Positions 24,285 through 41,753 of a stretch of DNA of 64,000 bases are shown piece after piece. The notes below the pieces were generated by a model, which was not told the origin of the DNA, ran no database searches, and was given only the letters and a program-made list of their open reading frames with translations. A program made the position numbers and the translations under genes. Position 1 is the stretch's first letter. Every line of letters begins with the position of its first letter. The DNA is from Coffea arabica (lineage: Eukaryota > Streptophyta > Magnoliopsida > Gentianales > Rubiaceae). The stretch is from NCBI RefSeq assembly GCF_036785885.1, contig NC_092317.1:2792501-2856500 (forward strand), in the 5' to 3' direction.

Positions 24285-25545
24285 TTAATATAGTTATTTT
24301 AATATAGTAGGTCTTTTTTCCAAGGGTCAAATGTAACGTCTTGGAAAAAAGTAATTGGCCAATCAACCTCCACATGTTTTCACGGAAGGCATACAGGGCC
24401 CTTCATTTGGTTCTTGATAATGCTTTAGTACAGTGTACTTTAATTTGCCTCTAGATGATTCTTTTTTTCTTTCTTCTTCTTCTTCTTCTTCTTTTTTGAA
24501 TTATTGCCATCAGTGCTTAAAGTTTTGGAAATAACCTACAAATCACTAGAGAGAAAAATCCAAAGGGAAAAAGGAGGAGGAGTGTATGAGCATCTATAGC
24601 TGCCAGATTTTGTTTTTATTTTCTCTGCCGACTTATCAGTCATCCGTAGGCTGGAACGCAACAATGCCAGTCCAAAGTCAAATCCCAATTACTTATACTT
24701 AATCCGTTCAGGAAAATCAAGAATTATATTCATATATATCCCGTCCTCAGTATCCACCTCATTCCGTCCTGTCCCACCACCCAAACTGAGTTAGGAAAAA
24801 TTATACGATGTTCGTTTGACAGTTCATGTTGCAAGATTCTCTAAATTCCTACATAGAGAACGAAATTTCTCAGAAGTATCAAAAGTATTAAACATCTATA
24901 AAAATAGCTCAATAATATGCGTAGAAACTGTGTTACATTAACCCATGAAGACTTTAAACTTTTCAAATTATTGGCAACTCAATAATATGCGAAGCCTGTT
25001 AAGACATTTCTATTCTACCAAAAAAGTTAAAAAAGGAAAAAAAAATAAAAATCTAATCTTGCTGCCAATTTAAAGAAAACGTTGGTCAAACTGTTTGGAA
25101 GCTGTTAAAACAGGTCAAGAATGCGAAAAGAGGCAGATAAGAGAATACAAAACAAAAGTGGAACGTAAGTGCATCTCTCTGGCCTTCATTTTTGGCTGCA
25201 GTTGCTTGTGAAGATAAGCGGCAGCCTATAAGAGGCGTTTCCTACAAGGAAAAATGGATAAAGGAGAAGACAACTAAATAAAATCAAAAGGGTGGCAGCC
25301 TTTTTTTTATGATTGGCAACTTTTTCCACATTTCAGTAATCTGAATTCTAAATTCGGTAGACTGCGTAAAAGACAAGGGCCTTTTCTGCTTTTACCATAA
25401 AAGTATTCAGATTTAAAAAGACTTGATTTTGGGGGCTTTGAGGAGTAGGTGAAGACAAAGTTCTCTCTATTCGGCTTATATTTTATGCAGTTGCATATTC
25501 GGTGGGGGAGTTGAGTAGAGGAGAGAAAAAGACGAGTTGAGAAAT
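24285..25545. other. Intergenic and promoter region of the ISS1/VAS1 gene
   Basis: Contains a (CTT)n microsatellite near 24470-24495, poly-A stretches near 25030-25050 and a T-run near 25303. A TTATATTTTA sequence about 75 bp upstream of the start at 25546 could be a TATA element. No gene seen. Confidence 0.45.
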
Positions 25546-28500
25546 ATGGGTTCTCATGGAATGCTTGCTAGAAGAGCTCTGCTCACTGAGAATCCTGTTA
25601 TGGTTGAGGTATTGCACATTTGATTGTTAAATTCAATTGTGTGTTTTTTTTGGCCCTTTCATTTATTACTTGTCTTATTTGCTTCAATTCAGCCTGTGCA
25701 CCTATATGTCATAAACTGGTATCTATTAGTCTGTGGAAGAAATTGAAATGCGTGCTTGGGCTTTTTGTTGGTAAAGGTCTGAATCAGTTTTGTGCTTACC
25801 ATTTTGTAGATTCAAGAATTGATCCGAGGTGTAAAAGATAGCATTTCTCTTGCTCAGGTTTGTTTACTATCCCCTATGTTTTGGAGTTTGTTCTTCCGAG
25901 TATACCTTTGCTTGGTTGTTCTTCTGGTTTTGGATTTCAAGAAATCGAAAAAATGGGAATCAATATCTGTTTGTCTCCCCCTGTCAATAGCTTGTAATGT
26001 GCGACTTTGGAATTTGGATTCGGAATTTCTTGGACAAATAAATTGGACTGAATTTGACTTATATGACCACTGAAAACTAGAACCAAAGTGGTTGTTCTTG
26101 ATCTCCTTTCCGGACTTTGACTTGTTACCAATTTCAACCGTTTTACTTGTCATCATGACTTGCCTCATTACTCAGTCTGCCTGATTAATCAACCGGAGGA
26201 CGCCGCCTTTGTTTCTATTTCAATTTGAGTGAGAGAAAGAGAAAGAGAGACGTAAATATGTGCTTGTCTGTCTATCTACTCTGTAGACCTCTTTGCTTAA
26301 ATTTACAAACATATATGAAAATTTAAATAAAAGGATGTATTCTTATTAAAAATTAATTTTTAATTTGTTAATCTCCTGATGTTTCTTCTTGTTTTGGGAA
26401 GTTGATGTGCTTTCTATATTGGTTCTCTATCACTGATTATGACGCTATCATGCAGGGAGTAGTATACTGGCAACCACCAAAGCAGGCATTGCAAAAGGTA
26501 CAAGAAATTGTCGGGGAGCCTTCTGTTAGTCGTTATGGTGCTGATGAAGGTCTTCCTGAACTAAGGAAGGCAATAGTAGAAAAGGTTTGGTCCTTCATTA
26601 TCATCATTTACTCTAGTAGTTTTAGCTGGAAGTTGTGTTGCTTGTCATAGATGGTTCATTGTTGACTAGAATGTTCTTTGCTATTTGGCTTTTTAGATAT
26701 AATGAACAATTTTTAGTTGCTACTAACCTACTGAAAGCTACTTATTATTCAGAAAGTTAGCCAATCCTTTCAAATTAATTCTTTTCAATTTGTCTCTTCA
26801 GATGCGCCAAGAAAATAAGCTGCACAAATCCTCTGTAATGGTGACTGCTGGTGCAAATCAGGTATCAAGCTGCATTGTAGTTCACAATAAAGAACACAAG
26901 TTCTAACTCTTTAGGTTCTCTTGGTTTCTTGTGATTATAATCATCTCATGGCATCTCTCTTTTGTTATTTGTGCCTGCTATCTTCATTTTACTCTGTTCT
27001 GTCTCTCTTTTTGTTTTGGTGAAGTTATTAAACCAATTTGAACTCATCCCCATCCCTTGGCCATGTATATTGTACATTTTCATGCATGGGAAAATAGTTT
27101 TTCGAAGAGCCAGCAACTCATGTATAGAAATATCTCAGGCTTTCTAAGCTATTTAAGCCAAGTCAGATCTTAAAAAGGCTAGCCTTAGATGCAACCAAGT
27201 AAGCAGAGATAAAGTAGGGAAGCTGGTAAAGATTTGGAGGTTCCTAAAAATGTATGTGGGCAGAATGCAAAGATTGAACTTTGTTTCACAAAGTTTCAGA
27301 CTTTTGATCAGTAATGTTTTGCCCTTAAACTCAAAATAATCTTCATTTAAGCTTCTGTCTACACTGATTGCAGGCATTTGTCAATGTTGTTCTGACATTA
27401 TGTGATGCTGAGGATTCTGTAATTATGTTTGCACCGTACTACTTCAATGCATACATGTCATTCCAGATGACAGGTGTTACTAACATTCTTGTTGGTCCCA
27501 GTGATCCAAAGACTCTTCATCCAGATGCAGGTTGATTACTCTGCAAAATACTTGTTTCGTGTCATTATTCGTTCCATTATGTTTATTCTTGATTTCGATG
27601 CACTGTTCTGAAACTTTGCTGTCATTGAAGTAGGGCCTAAATTTTTCGGTTTTGGCTTCTGAAGTAGCGTTTGCTTGTTAGGCAGATTTATTCTCGTTTT
27701 GTATTCGTTTTAAAGCTTAGAAAGTTTAAGTCTATTCTTGGATTTGTCATGCATTTAACAAGTATTCTCAACTTAGTTTTTGTCCTAATAATTTTAGTCA
27801 AGTGCAACTTGCTTGGGTAATGATGTGTATAAAGTTTGTCCAGCACTAGAAATTAAACAAAAAGTTGTGGCTATTGATATGGAGGTATTCAGAAGTACCC
27901 CATGTTTACAACAGTCATAGTTCAATACTGTTTGCTAAAACAATGGATAGCATATTGGGTGATGAACAATGTGTCTCACTTAAATCTCACTTGATTTTCA
28001 GATTGGTTAGAAAAGACTTTACTGGAGACTAAACCAACACCTAAGCTTGTTACTGTTGTAAATCCCGGCAACCCCTCTGGAACCTATATCCCGGAGCCTC
28101 TTCTTAAGGTCTCTCTCTAAAACTACTTCTATATCTGTTTAAGTGCTGTTCGGCTAATGATGGTAGCAGTCTGTTCTTTATATTCACACGTGCCCTTATC
28201 CTCTGGAAAACCAACTTACATTCACATATGACATGTTCAACAGAGGATATCGGACATTTGCAAAAGTGCAGGGTGTTGGCTTGTTGTGGATAATACATAC
28301 GAGTAAGTACAGTTTCAGTTTACTTTTATGAGCAATTACTTGTGTTGAAGTCTATCCTTTCTCTCATGGACATTTGTTCACTTCATGGAAATATGCTACT
28401 AATGCCTGTTTTTGTACTGCATAAGTCACTTCTGCAGTATCTCATTGGTGCTTGTCTATGTTGCAAAGGTTTAAGCTATTCTTCATAGCTATTTCATGCG

Positions 28501-30041
28501 TGACCTCCTCAGCTGGTAATATAGTTGGTTTACTACAGCATTGGGTAAAGGTCTGACAATCTGACTCCTTAGATTACTGAAGTGACCACACAGACTTGAG
28601 ATGGATGATTCTTCGTAAACTTAGCTTTGGATTACAAGATCCCTTAATATACGGAACTAAGTTTATATCTGTCAATCAACTCATTGCATGGACCAGATAC
28701 ACGTGAAAAGTCACGATTGATTCAGCACGAGGCTCTTGCTCGTCTGGACGACCCTAAGAATGAATGTGTGGTACAAAGCTACCTCTATAGGTGGTACAAA
28801 GCTTTATCACCTATGCAAGCTATGACCTCCCAAGTCAGGTTTGGTCAACCTGTTCATTACATGACACCACCCTTGTTAGAGCAATCTCACTGATGCAGTC
28901 TCATCTAAGTTTAGGGTTAAACTGAAAATAAGAAGAGTAGCATGGGCCAACAGCTGGATGTAATCAAGTTTGATTTCTTTATAGAAGGCGGAATAAACTG
29001 AAGACCTTCCATTCAGCAGCTTGTTACAAAAATATGTCATACAAGACTTGATTGGTAGTGCATTTTGGTAAGGTTGTCGCTAATGTGTTTTGATGGAAGA
29101 ACAAGGACGACGCATGACAAAAGAGCTAACAAAATCACTGTCCTGTTGCTTGTTTCATTAAATATCTGTCTAATCCTACTTTTGAGTACGCATAGCTTAC
29201 ACGGGGTTAAAATGTCAAATGTGCAGGTACTTTATGTATGATGGTCATAAACATGTCTGTGTAGAGGATACTCATGTAGTCAACATCTTTTCCTTCTCCA
29301 AGGCTTATGGTATGATGGGTTGGCGAGTTGGCTATGTAAGTAATGCTTTACTGCTCCGTCCTGAGATTGTCCCATGTTTGTTTAAAGAAATAATAATGAA
29401 GTTGTTTTGTTTCATCCCTCTTCTTCTTCTTCTTTTACTTCATGACATAGCAACTATTCTTGTGAACTTAGTGATGGCACCAACTTGTTTATTTGCTAAC
29501 GTGAAAATGCTACTAGACATACTTGTCTCTGAGGCAAGAATGCCTGCATTGAGTTTTGATGTTTGAAATAACATTTTGCTCCATCCAGATTGCTTTCCCT
29601 TCAGAAGATGAGGACTTGAAAGATCAACTTCTCAAAGTCCAAGACAACATACCCATCTGCGCACCCATAATCTCGCAAAAGCTGGCTCTTTTCTCATTGC
29701 AAATGGGACCAGAGTGGGTCACTGATCAAGTGAAAGACCTTGTCAAGAACAGAGCACTTGTTCTTGAAGCATTATCACCCTTAGGAGAGGGTGCTGTTAG
29801 AGGTGGAGAAGGTGCAATATATTTGTGGGCAAAGCTTCCAGAGGAATATCCGGACGACTTTGAAGTCGTTCGCTGGCTAGCAAGGAAACATAGAATAGTT
29901 ATAATTCCAGGGAGTTCCAGCGGCTGTCCTGGTTATGTAAGGATCTCATATGGCGGATTGGCTGCAGATGGTTGTCGAGTTGCTTCAGAAAGACTAAGAG
30001 AAGGGTTAGAAGAACTGGTGAAAAAGGGAATGGTGGAATAG
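25546..30041 (+). CDS. ISS1: Aromatic/methionine aminotransferase ISS1 (VAS1)
   Basis: Nine exons join in frame to 394 residues: 25546-25608, 25810-25857, 26456-26584, 26802-26861, 27374-27530, 28002-28108, 28244-28302, 29227-29335 and 29589-30041. This is the PLP-dependent class I aminotransferase that in Arabidopsis (At1g80360) moves the amino group of methionine to indole-3-pyruvate and other aromatic oxo acids, and so lowers both auxin and ethylene precursors. Family marks seen are SRYGADEGLPELR, NPGNPSGTYIP, DNTYEYF and the PLP-lysine motif FSFSKAYGMMGWR with Lys233. The C-terminal exon carries a GSSSGCPGYVRISYG segment where the substrate-carboxylate Arg is expected. Length equals the Arabidopsis enzyme. 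No signal peptide is seen, so it should be cytosolic. It is followed by KTN1 on the same strand after 2.0 kb. Confidence 0.95.
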
Positions 30042-32043
30042 TTTCTCTTGAATATTATTATAAAGCCCAGAATGACTTGATTCTAATGGATTCTGGCTCT
30101 GGCACATTTCAATGTTAGAAAAAGGACGGATTTTTGTGCATTCTAATAACAAACATTCACTCTGTTAAAGCTTTCACTGGTGGTGGTTGTTCTGTCGGCC
30201 TAAATGATGATTGAATCGGCATGTCTCTAGGGACAAACATTTTCATATAGTTGAATTTTTTTTTTCTTTATCCCATTAATGTCTCTCTATGCATTGCTAA
30301 ACATTCATCACACATTAAAATTTATTTATTTCCGTCGACTGGTTCGTGGCGTTTAGCCATAAATTGTTTAAGACGCTGTTGCTTGTGATGGCTGGACCTG
30401 ATTGAAAAGGAGGAAGGTTCAAGAATGCACTATTAGCAAATGGAAGAAACAATTAGTAGTTCAGAAAAGGATAAGCAACAAAGGAATGTGCTTTTGAGTC
30501 TTTGATGCCTAATTCCCTCGATTAAAAAAGAAATCTTTGATGCCTGATGCAAAGCAAATTGGGTATCAGTTATCAAGAATGAAGTCGCTGAGCTACCCGG
30601 CAATTCCCGTGCCGTGATGGGAACATGTACATTACATTTGAGGGAGGTAACAGGGGGTTTACAGGCTCCCACGGTACAGAGGTTAAATTCGAGTTTTCCC
30701 CTTGAGGTTAATTCCGTATAAGTTTTTGTGCCTTTAACCTTTTTTATTTACATGGATCCACCCTTACTTCTGTTTAATTCTTTAAGTTAGTAAGATATTT
30801 TTCAGCTATCAAATAGTTCTTTTTTAAAAAAAAAAGTTAGAGGAAGCCAATTGAAGATATTAAACTATGTGTATGAGAGAAAGCCGACAATTAGATTTAC
30901 GGCGTAAAATTTTGAATTAACCCCAAAAAGAAATCATTCAAAATGATAATGTGATATACAAGATTCATCTTTTCATTGAATTGATTGAGAGCTTGAGTGA
31001 GAATGCAAAGAATTAATTGAGCTATTGTTGAAGTTTGTTAAGTCAAAATTTGATTGTAAACTCAAGTAACTCATATAGTTTGATGAATTTGAACTTGAGC
31101 CTATATATGTGATGTGATGTTTTAAAGCACCTTGAAGTATAATCAAGTCTTAAATGTATAATTTTTTAAATTTTTTTTATGTATTAATATAAAATACCTA
31201 TTGTATCCTTTGTTTAAAAAATATAAAATATTAACTTATATTATTTACTTAAACTCCACTGAATTTCACCGAGTTAGGCTTTATTGATCTCGAGTAAACT
31301 AAATTATAGATGAGAATGAATTGGAGCTTAAACTTTAAAAATTTGGGTTTAATTTGATTCATTTACGTTTGCTTGATTTTACGTGATACCAATGTAAGCA
31401 TATAGCATACAAGCAACTTTCATTAAGAAATACTTCAAGTTAGCAAGATTGGAAATGCTTCAAGTAGAAATAAACAGCAAGATTGGAAATACTTCAAGTA
31501 TCAAAGGAAAAAATGGGCGCGAGCAAAAAGCATAAACGAAAAATATGAAAAATTAGAAAAGCGGCCTCCAAAGTGAATGTTAGGCACATTAAACAATTCA
31601 GACCGCACAAAAAGGTACAGGCTACAGTGCCTCCAAATCTACTCGTCCCTAATTCAAACGGAAATCGAATAAAAATTAAAATGTCCCAAGCTCCGAGGAT
31701 AATATTGTAAATCTAACAATCTCCTTCCTTACCCGTCATCAGACCGTTCAAACGTCGCCGTCGTTCTCCGCCCTGCTCGAACCCACCCGAGCAAAACTAG
31801 AGAGAGAAATTACCCAACACTCCCCAACTTCTAGAGAGAGAAAGACTGTGATATCTGTACCGCCTCGGCATCTTTGCTTCAATTTCTATCTCTATCCGTT
31901 TGATTTCTGAAATTCCATTTTTCTCAGCAAATTTCTTACCAGAACCCAAACATTTAAAAACCCTAAATCCCGAGGTTTAATAGTACAAGTCGATATTTTG
32001 CACTACAAGAAGTAAGAGGTAAGCAAAATTCAGCTGACAAATA
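30042..32043. other. Intergenic between ISS1 and KTN1
   Basis: Holds the ISS1 3' region and the KTN1 promoter and leader. It is AT-rich, with a T6A9 palindrome near 30820-30835. The last 300 bp are richer in C and in AGAGAGA motifs (31800-31845), typical of plant leaders of housekeeping genes. No gene or mobile element recognised. Confidence 0.45.
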
Positions 32044-36033
<3,990 letters not shown>

Positions 36034-37894
36034 AAGAATTGAGTTATTGTGAGTCACTAATTTTCTTTTGCTTAAGATTTTGTTGCTTTGGTGTATCTAT
36101 CTGCCGTGCTTTAGCATTTTGTAACGTAACTGCCTGCTTTCTCAAGTTACTGGGCAATCACTGCTCCCAATTCATCTATTCTTTAGCTGCCCTTGTTGAT
36201 TGTCATCTTTGGTGGTTGTGTTGTTTTTCTTTATTTTTTTCTCGCCAAATATGTAAGCACCAAAACTAGTTAATTTGATTCCAGTAATTGTAAATTTTAA
36301 AGTTATAATTGAGTTCTGGAAAATGGGTCTCCAGATTATCTGATTTGTCATTACTACATGGACAATCTATATTCTTTCCTTTTGCAAGCCAGAGAGATGT
36401 TGAATTTAGGTTACTGCTGGGGCCAATGAAGGTTTGGTGAACGGTCCTTTTTAAAGCTACCGTTTCTCTAGATGAAGAGAGCATGGAGGAGGGAGGGAGT
36501 GTTTTCTTCTTCTTCAACGTTTGTGTGTGTGTATATATATATGTATATATATATATTTTTTTGGTTTTGGGGGCGGGGGATGGGTTGGGGAAAGGGGTTG
36601 TGGTTTGGAGGGGCAGCTCTTTGGCAGTTTTGCTGCGTAGGTAGGAGCCTATCAATGTTTCTGCATCATGGTCCAAGAAGTAATTTCAGCGGGAGAAAGT
36701 GCGACTTGGTATCATATTTCACATTATGGGATTGAAGAACTTCAAGTTTGGTAGTGTGAATGTTGGGCGTCCTTACTGTTCTTTGAGTGCGTGATTGTGG
36801 GCTTGCCACCAAACGCTGCCTTTTAAAATCCTCACCTCAGGTAGTTCGAATTATCAATTGGTTGTCTGTTCCTTTTGTATGGCACTGCAGAAATGTCCAA
36901 CTTTCTTGGAGTACGGGCGTATTGATTGCCTCACATGACGCATTTGAAGACGGCTAACAACTTACAAGCTCGGTGATGTTTACGTTATTAAGCATGTTCG
37001 CCACTTTGTAGAAATCGTCACAGATGCTAATGATTTCGTCTGCGTTCTGTGCATCGCTTGGCCCGCCCGCTCTCATAATCAACTTCTAACATTTTGCCGA
37101 AAGAAGATATAGGGTGCAATCTCATGCGCTCCTAATTGGCTCTGATTTTTATCGAGTTCACTTTTTATGTCTTTTGTGACATGTAGCATAATGCGCCTGG
37201 TTAACCTCCTTAAAGATTGAGAATTTTGTCATGATCTCTTTGGATACACTTTTGACAGCTTCTCCTCAGGATCTGGGTTTGAGCAATTGATACATAGGAA
37301 AATTGCATGAACTCTGTGTAAACGCTATAGCAATTTTCAGTGAAAGTTGCGTTCCCCATTTAATTCCTCCATTTAAATTGAGAGCAACCCTATCATCGTC
37401 AGGAATTATCTCATGCAAACCCATTTAATTAGATAGGTGCACGTATAAATGTACATGTCTATGCTCGAGCCTTAAGTGTTCTTGGATGAAAATTTTCCCC
37501 CTTTCAAACTGGTGAAATGTTGAGATCCGAAATGCCAATCTGCTATACTGTCAATTTTAGATTCGTTGTCATATTGAGGTAAAAGATATACTGAACAAAA
37601 GAAAGAAACGAATGTCACTCTTGACAAATTTTGTTTTAAGGTAATTCTGATCAGAAAAGCGTACTTTCTAATATACAAAACAATGGACGTGGAATAATAT
37701 ATATATGGGTGAGTTGGAACAGTTTTCTTGGTGGTAACTGGGTGAGCTTACCAAAGCTTCTACTCAAGCCTCCATGTCTTCTTCTGTGCTTGTAATCCTC
37801 AACTTACACTGCCGGCAGCATTTCATCTATTTTGACATCCCCCGCGAAAAGTAAAAGGTCGGTCCTTAATTTCATCCGCCTAAGATTCCAAATC
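36034..37894. other. Intergenic between KTN1 and the EGF-like gene
   Basis: Includes the KTN1 3' region, a TG/TA microsatellite (about 36520-36556) and a short G-rich tract (about 36565-36620). Open frames here are low-complexity. No gene or transposon ends recognised. Confidence 0.45.
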
Positions 37895-39400
37895 ATGGGA
37901 AGCCACAACCTGCATTGCACTCTAATTCTTTCCCATATTCTGCTTTTCTTGTTTATCCACAATATTGCAGCCGGTGGTGGTACTAGTACTGCTACAAACG
38001 AGTTGTCGAGGGTGACATTAAGAGGTAATTACTAACAGTCAATTTAAGGTCACTGTTAATCATTTGTGCACATAATTATCCCTTTAATGCTTTCGTGATC
38101 CATTGAATAATGCGAGTTAATTAATTTTTTGTTATCGGTTAATAAGATCATATGCCGTACGTCATATGAAACTACTGAAGTTGTTGAATGGTGATTAATT
38201 TGACGTTGCAGATGATCCTTGTGCTAAGGCCTCTTGCGGACAAGGAGCATGTGTGCCTTCATTGCTGGGATTTGACTGCGTGTGTAAAGCCGGATGGAGC
38301 AAGATGCAGCTAGGTCCTATTGTGTTCCCTGCTTGTACCGTTCCCAACTGTGAGTCTCTCTCACCAATTACACTTGGAATTGGTATCGAATATCTTTAAA
38401 TGCAGACTCCAATTATAGTAAATAAACATGTTGAAATCTTGCCCATGCTATAATTGATTTGACAGAACTTGTGTGTGTGCATGATTTTAGACCCAGATTA
38501 CTGGACCAAGTGCAGTTTAATTTCTTGAAGTTTATATTCTGTCGCATAGCATCTGGTTGTTGTTAGTACTTTAGGCTATTGCGCAGTAACTTGCAATAGG
38601 ATTTGATACAAACAGTGCTATATATATATATATACTGCTTTTAATTTATTTGCGCCCTTTGATTATGTCTAGTTAGCATAGTTTAATGTTTTTCGATTGA
38701 AAGAAGGAAAATGGGAAAATTTCACCAATCACTGGGAGCGAGTGAATATGCAGGCACCATCAATTCGCAATGTGGCAACGGGGCGCCGCCACCACCAGCT
38801 GCTCCTCCGCCATCATCAGCTAATGCTCCTCCTCCCCCATTCAATCTCTTCAACCGTAGGCCACCTGAACTCGTCCTGTCTTGTTTTTCCTGTCTATTTC
38901 GGTTCCTTAATGCGGCTTTAATACACAGCTTGTAATCTGGTTTGGTGCGGCGATGGAACCTGCGTTCCGAATCCGAATGGGCTGGGATACTACTGTAAAT
39001 GTAACAATGGATCGGCCAACTTGTTCAACTTGACAGGCGTTGCTTGTTTGAAGGAGTGTGAGTTTCCAACTCTGTTCATCATCTTTGACGCATCAACCAT
39101 TGAACAGGATAACCATCTTTGACGCATAAATTAAAAAGTTCCATTTTTGTTTCCCAGTTGGTACCAAAACTGCACCTTGTGATCAACGATTGACTAGGCA
39201 CTAGTAACAACTAACAAACGTTTTAAGAGGCTAATTGGCATTTCTTTCTCGCGAAATTTACAGGCTACCTTGGAGCTGATTGCAAAGGAGTGACTTTTGG
39301 CTCTCCTTCGAGCCCACCACCACCGCCGCCCCCAGGTAATCTGTTCGGCCCGCCTACCGGCTTCTCCCCATCACCACCAGAAAATGGTAAAGTTGATTAG
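37895..39400 (+). CDS. Secreted EGF-like, cysteine- and proline-rich protein
   Basis: Five exons (37895-38024, 38212-38349, 38754-38855, 38929-39057, 39264-39400) join in frame to 211 residues, every intron being phase 1. Residues 1 to about 26 form a signal peptide with a long Leu/Ile/Phe core. Two EGF-like cysteine modules follow: CAKASCGQGACVPSLLGFDC and CVCKAGW, and after a proline-rich linker CNLVWCGDGTCVPN with YYCKCNNGS and CYLGADC. Proline runs separate the modules and close the protein, as in cell-wall or arabinogalactan-type proteins. It resembles plant proteins annotated as neurogenic locus notch-like or slit-like, whose function is unknown. The start at 37895 is chosen because the signal peptide begins there; an in-frame ATG at 37832 would place 21 polar residues before it. 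A GT donor just before the stop (AATG|GTAAAG) could add a further phase-1 exon, so the C-terminus is tentative. Confidence 0.78.
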
Positions 39401-40348
39401 CCCAGTAATCGTTGCACCTCCCTCCACGTTAACTTGTGGTCCCATGCATGTTTACCATTCAGACTAGTTTAAGAAGATTACTTTCATAAAATTATGATGA
39501 ACCAGATCTTCCAGTGAATTCATTTTTTTGGGATCTTTACATGAGAGTTATCGTCGGAATAATAAACAAAAAACAGAGAATGCAAGCAGGTATCTGGAAA
39601 ATTCAGCAACCAATCCAGAAACCTTGATGCCTTTGAGGTAATTTTGCTTTAGTTAATTGATCACGGAATCAACTTTTGTGAACATACATTTATATGGTCA
39701 AGTAATCATGAAAATCATCCCAAAAAAAAAAAAAAATTTCGCAGCTTTTTAATAGAACCTCCAACACCACGAGTGCTTCCAAAATATATTCATTTGCCAT
39801 TCCTTTCATTTTAATTCAAAGTAGTGGAGTGATTCTCTCACTGGTAGTATTCAATTCTTTTTCTTTTTTGGCTGTGCTAGCTTCAAGCAACGCGGCGAAT
39901 TGCTCGACAAGTCTTGGCTCAGTGATTTTGATGCTATTATCGTTGATCTTCTTAGCATGCTCTATGTAAACGGGGTTGAAGGTCCAATTGCAGCTGTAAG
40001 CAATGAAACGCCTGTTGTTAGCATGCATTTGTGAACTCATAATAAATAGTCTATGATAATTGTTCTATAGCTTATTATACTAAATCCTTTTCCTGCTGTG
40101 ATTGATAAATGAATTACTCATTGACATATAGTCTCACTGATAATGCATATAATTGCTTTATTTCGTTAGGAAAATTATCATCATCGGAAATAGATGAAAA
40201 CCCAAAAATATAGAAAATGATATATTACATGGCGTTTTAAAACTAAGCTTTTGTTCCACACACATTCACACAAGTTATTGAGAGACACAAATAATAGGTA
40301 AATGGAATATAGAAGCCAGCCTTAACATGAGAAACGAAGGCATCAAGA
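39401..40348. other. Intergenic; 3' regions of the EGF-like gene and first dioxygenase gene
   Basis: Convergent genes meet here. There is a poly-A run near 39721-39737. The minus frame at 39816-40040 has no recognisable domain. No repeat ends were found. Confidence 0.4.
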
Positions 40349-41651
40349 TCAAGTTCCACAGAAATCCTTGATGGCACGTGCAGTAATATTATCTCCACTG
40401 CAGTAGTCAAGAAACGCTACGTTGTTAAATGGCTTGAATTGCAATGGGTTTTGGTCATCATCGACAAGCTCCTCTGGGATTTGCAGCGTCCCATGCATAA
40501 AAGAGAATAGTCCGATGCTGTATTTTTCTTCCGTTCCATCTATGATAACTCGATGGAGGGGAGCATATACTTTGCCATTGCTCCAGGCCTACCACCAAAA
40601 CCAAAGGAAAAATCAGAACTAATCTTATATCTAGTCAGTTTTGCATCCTCTGCCCATTTCATTTTCAATGCTGCTCTTATTCTCTACAATATGCATGCCA
40701 GTAATTGAAACAAATATATTTTTGTTAATTGAATAAAAAAAAAAAAGGAGCAGGCCCCACCGTAAATCCCTCGCCTGCTACGACCAAGAAGGCTGAAGGC
40801 GTGGGCGCAAAATCGATCCACTCTCCATCTTTGGTCTCAATCTGCAGTCCCTTAACATGGTTCCCGGCCAAAACGCTCAAGAAAGTTTTGTCCACATGAG
40901 GTCGAAGGCCAGTATTAATTTCATTCGTCTTTGGCGTTCGATATTTTATGAATCTCATAAGGTGGAAGGCAGACCGCACCAGGAGCTCGTAGTACTTCTC
41001 TACCCCATAATTTTCCAATACCATTTGCATCATCAAGTTTTTCAGTTCCAGTAGCTGCTTCGCGTATGAAAATGCTGTTTCACTAATTAAAATAGCAAAA
41101 GATAAATTAGGTATATATATATATGTTCATTTAAAAGGGTAGACGAGCTAATAATGCATATACTATACTATCAGTGTAGAAAAAATTAATCTCTGGATAA
41201 GTCTGTATATTCTTGAAACACTTTGACCAGTTTAGAGCAACGTACAAAGAAGTAGAAGAATTGGTTACCAGAAGCTATCATTCCCATCTGGCCAGATGAG
41301 ATTGGTGAAATCCTTAGTTGCTTCGAGAGTTGCAGCGTTTGTTATGCCCAAGTATTCAATCAGGGGCATAACGGAGTAGTTTCCACCATAGCCGAAGCCA
41401 AGATAATCGGAAGTGTTCTGCACCTTGATTTCGACGGGCACGTCGAACAACTCCTTTGAGAGATTTAGCATCTTTTCGTGGAGCTCTGGGGAAATATTTT
41501 TGTAGACTGCTACAAAACATCCATATGATTCCAGGGCTTTTTGGACGATTTCAGATGTTGATAGCCAGGAACTTGAGCCGGGAGTCAAGTTTTCGGAGTT
41601 AAAATGTATTATCGGAAGAGCCTTCTCTAGTGTTTGATCAGAACCCATCAT
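40349..41651 (-). CDS. AOP1-like 2-oxoglutarate/Fe(II) dioxygenase, array copy 1
   Basis: Three exons (41269-41651, 40761-41082, 40349-40588) join in frame to 314 residues. The N-terminal DIOX_N part starts LPIIHFNSENLTPGSSSW. The jelly-roll core carries the iron triad His190, Asp192 (PHVDKTF) and His247 (APLHRV). The 2OG-binding position, Arg-x-Ser in the superfamily, reads Lys257-Tyr-Ser259 here. Members of this AOP/GSL-oxygenase-like clade oxidise small metabolites or hormones; the substrate cannot be told from sequence. Intron positions and phases (2 and 0) equal those of the other array members. It pairs with copy 2: both have GFGYG, HVD and the Lys substitution. The methionine pair at the start makes the first residue uncertain by one. 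Confidence 0.9.
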
Positions 41652-41740
41652 TTATTTTATTTTTTTGGCCCTCTCGAGTATATTAAATACAGGAGCTCTT
41701 GCTAGATGGTGGTATTGAAACAACAAAACTAGACAACCAA

Positions 41741-41753
41741 AGTATATATAAAG
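41741..41753 (-). promoter_or_regulatory. TATA box of dioxygenase copy 1
   Basis: The minus strand reads CTTTATATATACT about 95 bp upstream of the ATG, a normal plant spacing with a leader of about 60 bases. Confidence 0.6.
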